Part shown: in pieces, positions 43,529-52,964 of the stretch
Layout of the letters: every line of letters begins with the position of its first letter
Numbering within the stretch: position 1 is the first letter of the stretch
NCBI GenBank assembly: GCA_036478595.1
Contig: JAZGEF010000064.1
Location: forward strand, 5,826 to 69,825
DNA: 64,000 nt
Direction of reading: 5' to 3'
Source of the DNA: Granulosicoccus sp036478595
Lineage (GTDB): Bacteria; Pseudomonadota; Gammaproteobacteria; Granulosicoccales; Granulosicoccaceae
Translations under genes and position numbers: made by a program
The notes under the pieces: model-generated
Seen by the model: only the letters and a program-made list of their open reading frames with translations
Databases searched by the model: none
What the model was told of the DNA's origin: nothing

Positions 43529-43556
43529 AGCGCTACCTGAAATTATTCGTAGCGCT
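43529..43556. repeat. Perfect stem-loop between convergent genes
   Basis: AGCGCTAC and GTAGCGCT form a perfect 8-base stem around a 12-base loop, 8 bases after the FMN reductase stop; there is no T-run, so it may work as a weak or bidirectional terminator. Confidence 0.4.
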
Positions 43557-43667
43557 ATAGGAACCAATCCCACCTAGAATAGAGTAAAAACATTATTCCC
43601 ACTGGCAAAACCATCGATGCCAGTGCTGATACCCATATGTATTTTTTTCTAAAAGTTGTACTCACTG

Positions 43668-45896
43668 CTACACTGCCGGCAACTTAAACCCAAACCACAC
43701 TTCGGGCGAGCTGTTAGCTGCAAACGCATTGCCTGCATGAGCCTCAGCTATCATGTGCACAATATATAAACCCAGCCCAAGATGGAGTTCGCCGTCGGGC
43801 TCTACTCGTTCACTAAACATTGGGTCGAATAGTTGTGAGAGTTTTTCCTCAACGATCGGCTCACCCTTATTGGCTACGGTCAGCGCTACAGCTGTATCAG
43901 CATCTGTTGCATGCAGCAGTAGTCGCACACGCCCATCGCGGGCAAAACCTACGGCATTAGCAACCAGCTTATCCATGGCCTGCTCCAGTAGCTCAGGAGA
44001 AGCCTGATACGGGTAGGGCTTATCAATCGAATTATCCATTGTGATGGCTTTGTTGGGGTAGATCAGTTGGTAGCGTTGCAGTTGCGCGTCAAACCAATCA
44101 GATAGATCAATCCGCTCCATTTGTGTCTGTTGAACAGTTTGCTCCAGCCGTGTTGATTCCACCAAAGCTCTGATTATTGAACCTAATTGATCCGCACCGC
44201 TATTGGCTCGGTCAATCAATGTTAGTGATTGCGGGTCCAGTTGATCGCGATCCAAATTTTCGATTGACGTCTTAACCACACTTAATGGTGTACGGAGTTC
44301 GTGCGATAGACGGCTGGAAAGGGCTTCTAAGTAGTGCGTGTAGTTGGCGGAGCGTGACAATAGCGATGACAAGTTACGCGAAAGATCACCTATCTCATCT
44401 TTCGCCGTGCTTTGAGATAATCCGACAACCTTACCGTCTTTGGATACTGCATCGTCAGCTTGCTGTGACAACTTACGGATACGCAATGACAACACAGTGG
44501 CGTAAACAAACAGCATGCCCCCAGTGAGCACACTAACAAGTGTTAGCAAGCTGAACAAGCGAGCAAGGCGGCTACCGGCATACGTTGTACGTGGATCCTC
44601 ATTGGATTCAAACAACAAATAACCATTGGGCGTATCCCCACCGATTGATTGCACAGTACCCAGTACGCGATCGTTGTCGGCTGTATTATATAAAGTTGTT
44701 TGTGGGTCGGTACCTAAGGATTCTATGGATTCAGCATCTAAATGAAAATTAACTGCTTGCCTACGAGACATCGAACTGTTGAATGACACATCAGTTGGCA
44801 CATCAGTGACAAAGTAGGAGAACAGCCTGAATAAAACTGCGTTGAGTAAACCACCACTAGCCGGATTAACCTCTTCGTCGAGTTGGTCTAGCTCGTACAA
44901 GGAATTTACATCGGCAACGAGTCTACCTCGTTTGTCGTAGAGTCGAGCACGAACGCCTGCTGTAACCAAAGGCGCTAACCGATCGCTAGCAACGACGGTA
45001 GTACGATATAACGCTCGATAGTTAACGCTTGCGCTGCGCCACCGAAAACTGCGCAACCTCTCTGGGTTAAAATCCCCCATCACAGACACTGGCGCATCTC
45101 CAGCGACATCGATATCTCGATAAGCCACAGCGATACGCGTGCCCAATGGAGGTGATGGTAGACGCACCTCTAACTGCACCCCACGCCCAGTAGCCACCCA
45201 ATAAGCATTGGCATTGTGTACTGCTGCGCCCTGATGTTTATTGCGCAGTGAATTAGGCACCAGCCGCTCGGCGGAAGCGTGGTGAGTATGGATATTTGAG
45301 CCTAATACCGGTGCCAATATACCTGGCGCTATTGCTCTAAACAAATAATGCGTTGGCGTTTCACCCGGATACAGCACCAGCAACTCAACCGAGTCACCAT
45401 TTATTAACATTTGGTTCTCGTCTGGGTTTTCATCTTCACCAGCATCAAATACCAGACGTGGTGGTTTGTGATAAACAATTGCATCGTCAGCGATAGTGAT
45501 AAACAAAAATACACTTTGCCGGTATTGGGCTAAACGCAATGATAGGGATTGTTCTTCAGCTGACGGCGATATAGAAAATTCATCAAATGTGCCGTACTGC
45601 GTAGCTTCGGCCGTTAGATTTCGCCAATCATCGTCATAACCATCAATGAATAATGGGTAGCGCGCATCTTGTGCAAATAGATCTTGTTCGACAATAGCGT
45701 CAGACGAGCTATCGAGTAAGGCTTGCAATTGACCCGCTTCGGCCAACGCTATGCGCGCATTCGCCACCTTTAGGTTTTGAACATCAATTCGTGATTGTTT
45801 TAGCGATGTGTCAAGTTGCTTGACACTCTGCCAAGCGATTATCGGTACAGCCAGTGCTAAAGCGCCGACCATCAACATTTGCGTACGAAGCTTCAC
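43668..45896 (-). CDS. pdsS: Proteobacterial dedicated sortase system histidine kinase
   Basis: 742 residues. An N-terminal transmembrane helix is followed by a large periplasmic domain (about 30-440), part of which (LFIDGYDDDWRN, then a beta-rich stretch) resembles a CBM9/DOMON sandwich; a second helix lies at about 445-470. Cytoplasmic HAMP-like linker, H-box LSHELRTPLSVVKT, N-box DKLVANAVGFARDG and G-box LGLGLYIVHMI give an intact kinase. Adjacent response regulator, sortase and target identify it as the PdsS type. It likely senses an envelope signal. Confidence 0.88.
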   Translation of the reverse strand: MKLRTQMLMVGALALAVPIIAWQSVKQLDTSLKQSRIDVQNLKVANARIALAEAGQLQALLDSSSDAIVEQDLFAQDARYPLFIDGYDDDWRNLTAEATQYGTFDEFSISPSAEEQSLSLRLAQYRQSVFLFITIADDAIVYHKPPRLVFDAGEDENPDENQMLINGDSVELLVLYPGETPTHYLFRAIAPGILAPVLGSNIHTHHASAERLVPNSLRNKHQGAAVHNANAYWVATGRGVQLEVRLPSPPLGTRIAVAYRDIDVAGDAPVSVMGDFNPERLRSFRWRSASVNYRALYRTTVVASDRLAPLVTAGVRARLYDKRGRLVADVNSLYELDQLDEEVNPASGGLLNAVLFRLFSYFVTDVPTDVSFNSSMSRRQAVNFHLDAESIESLGTDPQTTLYNTADNDRVLGTVQSIGGDTPNGYLLFESNEDPRTTYAGSRLARLFSLLTLVSVLTGGMLFVYATVLSLRIRKLSQQADDAVSKDGKVVGLSQSTAKDEIGDLSRNLSSLLSRSANYTHYLEALSSRLSHELRTPLSVVKTSIENLDRDQLDPQSLTLIDRANSGADQLGSIIRALVESTRLEQTVQQTQMERIDLSDWFDAQLQRYQLIYPNKAITMDNSIDKPYPYQASPELLEQAMDKLVANAVGFARDGRVRLLLHATDADTAVALTVANKGEPIVEEKLSQLFDPMFSERVEPDGELHLGLGLYIVHMIAEAHAGNAFAANSSPEVWFGFKLPAV

Positions 45897-45904
45897 TTAA
45901 GCGC

Positions 45905-46624
45905 TCAGACGTCAGTGACCCAGCGATAACCAAGCCCATATACGGTTTGGATCGCATCAAACTGGTTATCCAGGGCAAGAAATTTTTTACGGATACGTTT
46001 AACGTGTGCTGTGATGGTTTGATCATCCAGCACGACGTTAGCTGCAGACATCAATTGCTGTCTGCTTTTGACTTGCCCAGGGTTACTCACTAAACAATTA
46101 ATCAACCAAAACTCCGTGACTGTTAAATCAACTGTCTCGCCCTGCCAATCAAGATGCAATCGATTTTGATCCAAACTCAGCTTTCCGATTTGTTGCTCTT
46201 GTTGAGTATCCGGCCCAGACATGGCTTCAACTCTTCGCAGCAAGGTATTCACCCGAACAATTAAATGTGCAAGGCTTATATCTTTAGTTAGGTAGTCATC
46301 AGCGCCAAGCCGAAGGCCAGATATCACATCCAACTCACTATCACGAGCTGTTAAAAAAAGTATAGGCAGTTTTGCCGACAAGGCTCTCAGGTTTTGACAT
46401 AAATCAAAACCAGCTTCCGGGTCGTTACCCAATCCGATATCGATAATGGCCAAATCAGGCATTCTGGCAGTGACGTGTTTTATCGCCGTATCGCTTTGCG
46501 AGAAATCGTGCACATCATAACCAGCCTTTTCCAAAGCCAGCCGATAGTTTTCACGCAGTGCGGCTTCGTCTTCGACCAGCACGATTGTTTTTTTGCTAGA
46601 TGGTCTTGTAGAGCTGATTGTCAT
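45905..46624 (-). CDS. pdsR: Proteobacterial dedicated sortase system response regulator
   Basis: 239 residues, OmpR/PhoB class. The receiver (about 12-130) has the acidic pocket VLVEDEAA, the phospho-acceptor aspartate in LAIIDIGLG, and the lysine in DDYLTKDISL. The winged helix (about 140-235) ends with VYGLGYRWV. It starts 8 bases upstream of the pdsS start region, so pdsR-pdsS form an operon, and is divergent from the sortase target across a roughly 90-base gap that probably holds its binding site. Confidence 0.9.
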   Translation of the reverse strand: MTISSTRPSSKKTIVLVEDEAALRENYRLALEKAGYDVHDFSQSDTAIKHVTARMPDLAIIDIGLGNDPEAGFDLCQNLRALSAKLPILFLTARDSELDVISGLRLGADDYLTKDISLAHLIVRVNTLLRRVEAMSGPDTQQEQQIGKLSLDQNRLHLDWQGETVDLTVTEFWLINCLVSNPGQVKSRQQLMSAANVVLDDQTITAHVKRIRKKFLALDNQFDAIQTVYGLGYRWVTDV

Positions 46625-46717
46625 AATTTGTCCGAATTGCTCCTGAATGGTCCCCTGTCTGTCCTTGTACCAACAGATAAAAAAGATGTAATGACAAAAC
46701 TTAAAGAGGATTCAGTC

Positions 46718-48769
46718 ATGCATCATACCGTTAATCGTTCTTCCTGGTTCGCTATCGCAGTAGCGCTTTATTGTCTTGTGAGCTTTAACCCGCTTTCCGC
46801 CAATCATATTTCTCAAACGCAGGCCGCATCCAGTCGGGCTTCAACAAATTGGGATAACGAGGGTGCTGCCGACACACCGGTGGGCAGCGGTATTTTACAG
46901 CTACGTGGCAATGGTATCGACACGGATGCCGTATTAATGAACACAGAAATTGAACTGGACGTTAACGGCTTGTTGGCAGATATGATATTAAGCCAGCAAT
47001 TTACCAATACCAGCAGTGAATGGCTGGAAGGTGTGTATTTATTTCCACTGCCGATTGATGCCGCCGTGCATGCCATGACCATTCAGGTAGGCAACCGCAC
47101 TATCGTCGGCGAGATAAAAACCAAGGAGAATGCCAAAAAGACTTACCAGGCAGCAAAAACGTCAGGTCAGGTAGCCACCCTTGTAGAACAACAACGCCCG
47201 AATATGTTTAGCGCACGGGTGGCCAACATTGCCCCCGGTGCGTTGATAAGTGTAAGGCTTGAAATTATGTTGCCGGTGCATTTTGAAGATGCACATTTCA
47301 ATCTGCTGCTACCCACCACCCACACACCTCGTTATACCAACGTAGACACGCAAGATCCCACTAACATCACCGGCCCAGTGGCTCATAGCGATGAAATAGC
47401 CGGACCAGCGCTAACACTCAATGCGCGCATTGAACCAATCGAGTCTATCTTCGCTGTCAATAGCCCGACTCATAACATCGAATACAACGGCACTGCAGTC
47501 ACCCTATCTGAATCTCCAATGGATCGTGACCTGATACTAAGTTGGCCTGCATCAAATACACAAGCGGTGTTGGGTAGTGTTTACACCACAGAATTTTCAG
47601 GCGAACGCTATATGCAGCTAATGTTACCGCCACCCACTGACACCTCTGTCATTCAAAAAGCCAATCGCGAGCTCATCATGATCATCGATAAATCAGGATC
47701 AATGGCAGGTGATCCTATGCGTGCTGCCAAACGCGCCGTGCTTAGTGCACTTGATGGGCTTGATGCGAATGATCACTTTAATATCGTAGCATTCGACAAT
47801 AGCGCTACTAGCTTATTTAGTACCGCCTTGATTGCCGATGCGACTAACATCGCCAAAGCCACACGCTTTATCCGCAAGCTTAACGCTGATGGTGGTACTG
47901 AGATGCATGAAGCACTGCAGTTTGCACTCAAAAGTGAGGATCCAGATCGTTTACGTCAACTCGTGTTTGTCACCGACGGCAGTGTTGGTTACGAAGACGA
48001 ACTCCTGCAGCTGATTAATCGAGACATTAGCAACAATCGATTGTTTACAGTAGGCATCGGATCAGCACCTAATCGGTTTTTTCTGGAAAAGGCAGCCGAG
48101 GTTGGGCGTGGCACTAGTTTGTCGATTATGAACATAGCCCAAGTACAAGAACAAATGGATACCTTGCTACAAAAGCTTGAGCACCCAGTGCTAACTCAGT
48201 TTGAACTCAATTTTGAGGGCGGTAGCGGCGAGTTCTACCCCAATCCCATACCCGATCTGTATCAAGACCAACCCCTAATGCTGGTCGCTAAAATTGATAG
48301 CTCCGTTAGTGGCGTAAGCCTGCAAGCATCACAAGCAGGGGCGTTTTGGCAGCAGAGCTTGCCAGTACCAGTCACTGCGGATAGTACAGTTAGCTCTATA
48401 GCACGACATTGGGCTCGTAAAAAAATCACCAACCTCTCTGATGATCAACGCTATAGCAGTAACACTGAGAAGAATAAGCCCGAAATGACCAGCACAGCAT
48501 TAGAGTTTTCTCTGGTGAGCCAATACACCAGCTTTATTGGCGTCGAACAAGAACCAGTACGTCCAGCCGCACAAAATTTAGGAGTTGCGCATGTAGCCAA
48601 CTTAATGCCAGCAGGTGCGGCGATGCACGCCGTGCTGATACCCATGGGTTCTGCCAGTAGCGACTCACTCGCGGTGCTCAGCGTGTTGTTTGCAGTAATG
48701 GGATTACTAATGTGGTGGGCTGCATGGAAGCTGGGTGTGATAAACGTTCAACCAAGGCATGCATCATGA
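46718..48769 (+). CDS. Proteobacterial sortase target protein (VIT and vWA domains)
   Basis: About 683 residues. A signal peptide (SWFAIAVALYCLVSFNPLSA) is followed by a vault/inter-alpha-trypsin domain (about 60-190) and a von Willebrand A domain (about 300-460) whose MIDAS is IDKSGSM. Near the C terminus NLMPAGAAM precedes LIPMGSASSDS, then one transmembrane helix (LAVLSVLFAVMGLLMWWAAW) and a short basic tail. This is the sorting-signal architecture of the marine proteobacterial sortase targets, but the recognition motif lacks the usual threonine. The ATG at 46718 has AGAGGA upstream; frames extending left overlap pdsR and are not supported. The stop overlaps the sortase start. Confidence 0.88.
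   Translation: MHHTVNRSSWFAIAVALYCLVSFNPLSANHISQTQAASSRASTNWDNEGAADTPVGSGILQLRGNGIDTDAVLMNTEIELDVNGLLADMILSQQFTNTSSEWLEGVYLFPLPIDAAVHAMTIQVGNRTIVGEIKTKENAKKTYQAAKTSGQVATLVEQQRPNMFSARVANIAPGALISVRLEIMLPVHFEDAHFNLLLPTTHTPRYTNVDTQDPTNITGPVAHSDEIAGPALTLNARIEPIESIFAVNSPTHNIEYNGTAVTLSESPMDRDLILSWPASNTQAVLGSVYTTEFSGERYMQLMLPPPTDTSVIQKANRELIMIIDKSGSMAGDPMRAAKRAVLSALDGLDANDHFNIVAFDNSATSLFSTALIADATNIAKATRFIRKLNADGGTEMHEALQFALKSEDPDRLRQLVFVTDGSVGYEDELLQLINRDISNNRLFTVGIGSAPNRFFLEKAAEVGRGTSLSIMNIAQVQEQMDTLLQKLEHPVLTQFELNFEGGSGEFYPNPIPDLYQDQPLMLVAKIDSSVSGVSLQASQAGAFWQQSLPVPVTADSTVSSIARHWARKKITNLSDDQRYSSNTEKNKPEMTSTALEFSLVSQYTSFIGVEQEPVRPAAQNLGVAHVANLMPAGAAMHAVLIPMGSASSDSLAVLSVLFAVMGLLMWWAAWKLGVINVQPRHAS
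48635..48658 (+). other. Atypical sorting motif of the sortase target
   Basis: The eight codons encode LIPMGSAS, directly before the C-terminal helix, where homologues have a proline followed by x-Thr-Ala/Gly-type residues. The position is right but the threonine is replaced by Gly or Ser. Confidence 0.5.
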
Positions 48770-49422
48770 TTAAAACCATACTCTTAACAGGTAGCGTCCT
48801 GATGCTGACAGCTTCGCTTATTAGTGGCGGACAATCGGTTTGGATAAGTGGCAAGGCCGTGGTGGCTCAATGGCTATTGAACAATGCCTGGCAACGCAGT
48901 GTTAGCACACAAACTCCAGACAAAGCTTGGCCCTGGGCTGACACTGCACCGGTTGCTCGCTTAAGCATTCCAAGCCTGGGTGAATCTTTTATTGTGCTAT
49001 CCAACGCATCAGGAGAAGCGCTCGCGTTTGGCCCCGGGCTGGTTGCAGGTAACCCGGATAAACTCAGCGAGCAGGCTATCGCCATTGGTGGGCATCGGGA
49101 TACCCATTTATCCATATTAGAGGCCGTTGCACCCGGCACTCGTATTTGGTTACAAAATATTCAAGGGCAATCACAGCAGTATCAAATAAATCAGCATCAG
49201 ATTATCGATTCACGCACCCAGTCGATTGCCCTAAATCAATCTCAAGCAGGCCTCGTATTGATTACCTGTTATCCGTTTAATGCAGCAACAGTGGGTGGCC
49301 CACTGCGGTTGGTATTAACCGCCGACCCCGTTCCGTTTACAGCACCCGCCATCGACACCCTAATAGAGATTGCGAACTCTGCTGAGTCGTATCATGTGTC
49401 GGGCTTTGATCCACATCTCTAA
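48766..49422 (+). CDS. Class GN sortase (marine proteobacterial sortase)
   Basis: About 218 residues. An N-terminal membrane anchor (TILLTGSVLMLTASLISGG) is followed by the sortase barrel with the catalytic histidine in IAIGGHRDTHLS, the cysteine in LVLITCYPF and the arginine in GGPLRLVLTA. The start ATG overlaps the target gene stop by 4 bases. It would cleave the sorting motif of the preceding gene's product and attach it to an envelope acceptor. Gram-negative sortases of this type usually have a single dedicated target, which agrees with the gene order. Confidence 0.92.
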   Translation: MIKTILLTGSVLMLTASLISGGQSVWISGKAVVAQWLLNNAWQRSVSTQTPDKAWPWADTAPVARLSIPSLGESFIVLSNASGEALAFGPGLVAGNPDKLSEQAIAIGGHRDTHLSILEAVAPGTRIWLQNIQGQSQQYQINQHQIIDSRTQSIALNQSQAGLVLITCYPFNAATVGGPLRLVLTADPVPFTAPAIDTLIEIANSAESYHVSGFDPHL

Positions 49423-49480
49423 ACGCATTTTGAGATTGCGAATCGGCTTCAAAACAGTTTGGAAGGTTTATACTGCGCTG

Positions 49481-50668
49481 ATGAAATATTCATCACTGAC
49501 GCAGCGAGTCGCACCCGGCGACGACCCATCCGCACCGGACCCATGGGCGGTACACGAACTCGCACTAATACGCGAAGCCAATGGCGAAGACATCGTTTTT
49601 TTAAGTATTGGTCAAGAGGCTGATGAAGTAACGCCTGCTGTTATCGTAGATGCTGCGATAGAGAGCCTGCAAAGCGGGCGTCACCACTACACACAAGCCA
49701 GTGGCAGCGACAAGCTACGTAACGCTGTAGCCAACTACCACAAAAAACTATGCGGCCAAACTGTCGGCATCGATAACTGCACCGTTTTTGCTGGCGCACA
49801 AAATGCCTTGTTCTCAGTTGCACAAGTATTGCTCGAAACTGGCGATGAAGTATTGATGCTTGAGCCCTACTACACCACCTACAGCACAACGTTCGCAGCC
49901 ACCGGCGCAAAAATTATAGAAGTACCGCTAACGGCGGCTAACCGTTACCAGCTGCAGGTAGAACAATTGCTGGAAGCCATAACAAACAACACTCGCTTGA
50001 TCGTACTGAACTCGCCCAACAATCCAATGGGTCAGTCTTATTCGATGGAGCAATACCAAGGCATTATAGACGCTTGCGTGCAGCATAACATTTGGCTACT
50101 TATCGACACCGTCTATGCCGATATCGTTGATCCTGAACTACTCAGCCATCCACAAACTATCCCCGGCGCGGACAAAATACTCATCACAGTGGGCAGCTTG
50201 TCTAAATCTCATCGCATGACCGGCTGGCGCATGGGTTGGGCGGTGGCACCTAGTGAGTTATCCGATCACTTGGCTAACTTATCCGTGTGCATGCATTACG
50301 GTTTAGCACCTTTTATCATGGATGCGGCGATCGTTGCTATAGAGCAATCAACTGGCACCCCTACGCTGGTGCGCGATCTGCTCGATAAACGGCGCGGAGT
50401 GGCCTTGAAAGAGATGGGCGATATAGCACCGGCTGTTATTCACGATACCGGAATGGGTATGTTTATCATTGTCGATGTTGAACCACTCAAGCTTACGGCT
50501 TTGGATTTTGCAATGCAGTTACTAGAGAAACACGCGGTAGCCGTTCTACCCTGCGTAGGCTTTGGGCCAACGGGTAAATATTTAGTGCGCATTGGTTTGT
50601 GCGTGGACGACGATAAGCTTGCAACGGCATGCAAAAAAATTCAGGATTTTGTTAAAACGTTAACTTAA
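49481..50668 (+). CDS. Class I/II aminotransferase, arginine:pyruvate transaminase (AruH)-like
   Basis: About 395 residues. The N terminus (KYSSLTQRVAPGDDPSAPD and LIREANGEDIVFLSIGQE) strongly recalls AruH; LNSPNNPMG, the VGSLSKSHRMTGWRMGW stretch with the PLP lysine, and the C-terminal arginine (YLVRIGL) complete the fold I aminotransferase. The ATG at 49481 is the first with a plausible upstream GGAAGG (14 bases away, long). Convergent with a basic-amino-acid ABC transporter, so a role in arginine or ornithine catabolism is reasonable; aspartate or other amino acids are not excluded. Confidence 0.82.
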   Translation: MKYSSLTQRVAPGDDPSAPDPWAVHELALIREANGEDIVFLSIGQEADEVTPAVIVDAAIESLQSGRHHYTQASGSDKLRNAVANYHKKLCGQTVGIDNCTVFAGAQNALFSVAQVLLETGDEVLMLEPYYTTYSTTFAATGAKIIEVPLTAANRYQLQVEQLLEAITNNTRLIVLNSPNNPMGQSYSMEQYQGIIDACVQHNIWLLIDTVYADIVDPELLSHPQTIPGADKILITVGSLSKSHRMTGWRMGWAVAPSELSDHLANLSVCMHYGLAPFIMDAAIVAIEQSTGTPTLVRDLLDKRRGVALKEMGDIAPAVIHDTGMGMFIIVDVEPLKLTALDFAMQLLEKHAVAVLPCVGFGPTGKYLVRIGLCVDDDKLATACKKIQDFVKTLT

Positions 50669-50679
50669 GCCGTGCTTCG

Positions 50680-51369
50680 CTAAACAGCACGTGGTACGCG
50701 GTTTTCCAGCCAGCGAAAAAAGAACACGATGATACCGGTGAGTACTATATAGATACCGGCGATAAAGAGTAACGGCTCATAGATGCGGTAGGTTTCTTGC
50801 CGCACCATCGTACCCACCCCATATACATCAAACACGGTAATTGTCGCCGCTAACGGTGTGGCCTTAAGCGTTAGTACAAACTCGCCCGCCAAGGTGGGTA
50901 GTACGTTTTGAAAAGCACGTGGTAACCAGATGCGACGTAATATCGTAAACCGGCTCATACCAAATGAACGAGCCGCTTCCAACTCCCCTTTTGGCACACT
51001 CTTAAATGCACCCCGCATGACTTCGCCTTCATACGCTGCCACGCTGATAGAAAACGCCAACAAGGCATAAGGAAACGCATCACGTAAGTACGGCCACATC
51101 CAACTCTCTCGTATCCACGGTACGGATGGAAAAAGCGACCCAATACCATAATAGAGCAACCACAGTTGTATCAGCAGCGGTGTGCCACGTACCACAGTAC
51201 AAAAACCTTGGGCTATGCGCCCCAACCAACGCGGGCCAGTAACCTGAACCAAACCAATCGGAATAGCAAAGGACATACCGATGATGATCGACATCGACAG
51301 TAGCTGCAGCGTGATGATTAAGCCATCAACAAAATCAGGCCAGTAGCTTGGTATCCAATCCCAACGCAT
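50680..51369 (-). CDS. Amino-acid ABC transporter permease (HisM/ArtM type)
   Basis: 229 residues, about five transmembrane helices. The EAA loop is GELEAARSFGMSRFTILRRI, and WLPRAFQNVLPTLAGEFVLTLKATPLA is characteristic of the basic/polar amino-acid permeases. It is the last gene of the operon and starts one base after the second permease ends, so they form a heterodimer. The neighbouring AruH-like gene supports arginine/ornithine over histidine. Confidence 0.9.
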   Translation of the reverse strand: MRWDWIPSYWPDFVDGLIITLQLLSMSIIIGMSFAIPIGLVQVTGPRWLGRIAQGFCTVVRGTPLLIQLWLLYYGIGSLFPSVPWIRESWMWPYLRDAFPYALLAFSISVAAYEGEVMRGAFKSVPKGELEAARSFGMSRFTILRRIWLPRAFQNVLPTLAGEFVLTLKATPLAATITVFDVYGVGTMVRQETYRIYEPLLFIAGIYIVLTGIIVFFFRWLENRVPRAV

Positions 51370-52101
51370 CTACGCAAGCCCCGGCTGACCGCGGCGCGAA
51401 CGTTTTTCTAGACGTCTGAATATTATGTTAGACACCAATGTAAGCAACAAATACAGACAAGCTGCCGCAACATAAAACATTAAGTAAGACCGAGTAAGAC
51501 CCGCAGCTTGGCGTGTCGTCATTGCTAACTCTGTAAAACCGACAACAGCAAGTAAGGCAGTATCCTTCATTACGATTAACCACAAGTTAGACAAACCTGG
51601 GAGCGCAAACGGGATCATTGCCGGGATGGTGATTCGCTTTAGTAGAGTAAACCGCGACATGCCATAAGCTTGAGCCGCTTCCATTTGGCCGCGCGGGATT
51701 GCTCGCATCGCACCTCGAATGACTTCGGTGGAGTACGCGCCCATAACAAACCCAAGCACCAATATCCCTGCCACCAATCCTGAAATATCAACAGGCTTTT
51801 GCCCCATCCATTCCAAAAAGCTATTGAGGGCTGCAGTACCGGCGTAGTAAATCAGGAGGATCAGCACCAGCTCAGGGACAGCCCTGATCAATGTTGTATA
51901 AATTTCCAGGAGTAATTTGGTGATCGGGCCACCATGAATCTTGCCCAAGGCGCCTGCTAAGCCGATCGTCAAACCAAGGGCATAAGCACCCAAAGCTATT
52001 TGCAGCGTGCTAACTAGGCCGCGCAACATATTCATCCCCCAGCCACCTTCGCCGAAGGATAAATATTGCAAGTTAGGGAATAAATCCAGCATTAGATACA
52101 A
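51370..52101 (-). CDS. Amino-acid ABC transporter permease (HisQ/ArtQ type)
   Basis: 243 residues. The EAA loop is GQMEAAQAYGMSRFTLLKRI, and MIPFALPGLSNLWLIVMKDTALLAVVGF fits HisQ/ArtQ/OccQ. Helices at the N terminus are well formed. It lies 48 bases downstream of the binding-protein gene and directly precedes the HisM-like permease. Confidence 0.9.
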   Translation of the reverse strand: MYLMLDLFPNLQYLSFGEGGWGMNMLRGLVSTLQIALGAYALGLTIGLAGALGKIHGGPITKLLLEIYTTLIRAVPELVLILLIYYAGTAALNSFLEWMGQKPVDISGLVAGILVLGFVMGAYSTEVIRGAMRAIPRGQMEAAQAYGMSRFTLLKRITIPAMIPFALPGLSNLWLIVMKDTALLAVVGFTELAMTTRQAAGLTRSYLMFYVAAACLYLLLTLVSNIIFRRLEKRSRRGQPGLA

Positions 52102-52149
52102 ATAAGATCGGCCGAAACCGGCTATACACGTGTATCCACTTAATTTTGA

Positions 52150-52920
52150 TTATTCGCCGTAGATATCAAAGTTAAAGTACTTCTTCGAGATTTCAGCATA
52201 AGTACCGTTGTCACGGATTTTTTTGATTGCAGCGTTAAATTTTTCACGCAATTCGTTATCTTCTTTACGTATGCCAGCACCTGCACCAGCACCAAAGATT
52301 TCTTCGTTGCTCAGTGTAGTTTTGATCTCAAAAGCCTGGCCTTCAGCGCTTTCTAGAAACGGTGCCATTGCCAGGGAGTCACCCACCACTGCGTCAATAC
52401 GACCTGCAATTAGATCCTGGTTATGCTCATCAAACGCTTGGTATGTTTTGATCGAGTCAGCCATATCAGCATAAGTTGCTTCTGTGTAGTTTTGGTGAGT
52501 CGTTGACACCTGCACACCTAGAATTTTGCCTTTAACGCTTTCAGGGGAGCCGTCAATGTCGCTAGTTTTAGGCGCAACAAATGCTGCTGGCGTGTTGTAG
52601 TATTTATCAGAAAACGAGATAGTTTTCATGCGCTCTTCAGTGATAGACATTGATCCAACGATTGCGTCGATCTTCTTAGCCACTAATGCTGGGATGATTC
52701 CGTCCCAGGCAATTGGAGTCCATACGCATTCTTCTTTCATGATTTCACACAGAGCATTACCAATTTCGATTTCCCAACCGACTAGTTCGCCAGCTGCATT
52801 AATTTGCGAGAATGGAGGGTATGGCGCAGTATCAGTGCCGAGTCGTATTTCGGCCAGCGAGAGGCCGCTGACCATAATTAAGCTTGCAGCTAACGCCGCA
52901 GATTTAAATTTGTGTTGCAT
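52150..52920 (-). CDS. Basic amino-acid ABC transporter binding protein (ArtJ/AotJ/HisJ type)
   Basis: About 256 residues with signal peptide (KSAALAASLIMVSGLSLA). LGTDTAPYPPFSQINAAGELVGWEIEIGNAL and MSITEERMKTISFSDKYYNTPAAFVAP match lysine/arginine/ornithine-binding proteins, with the PPFS aromatic/aspartate region forming the ligand site. AGGAGA lies 8 bases before the ATG at 52920. The longer frame overlapping the ATPase gene is not supported. Ligand is probably arginine or ornithine by context. Confidence 0.9.
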   Translation of the reverse strand: MQHKFKSAALAASLIMVSGLSLAEIRLGTDTAPYPPFSQINAAGELVGWEIEIGNALCEIMKEECVWTPIAWDGIIPALVAKKIDAIVGSMSITEERMKTISFSDKYYNTPAAFVAPKTSDIDGSPESVKGKILGVQVSTTHQNYTEATYADMADSIKTYQAFDEHNQDLIAGRIDAVVGDSLAMAPFLESAEGQAFEIKTTLSNEEIFGAGAGAGIRKEDNELREKFNAAIKKIRDNGTYAEISKKYFNFDIYGE

Positions 52921-52964
52921 TAAATATTTCTCCTGGTAACGTGGTAGTTGTAGCCGGCAGATCA

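Noticed and set aside
46475..46717. Longer N terminus of the sortase target
   Set aside because: The frame is open for 81 codons upstream, but it overlaps pdsR on the other strand, has no ribosome site and the signal peptide begins after the ATG at 46718.
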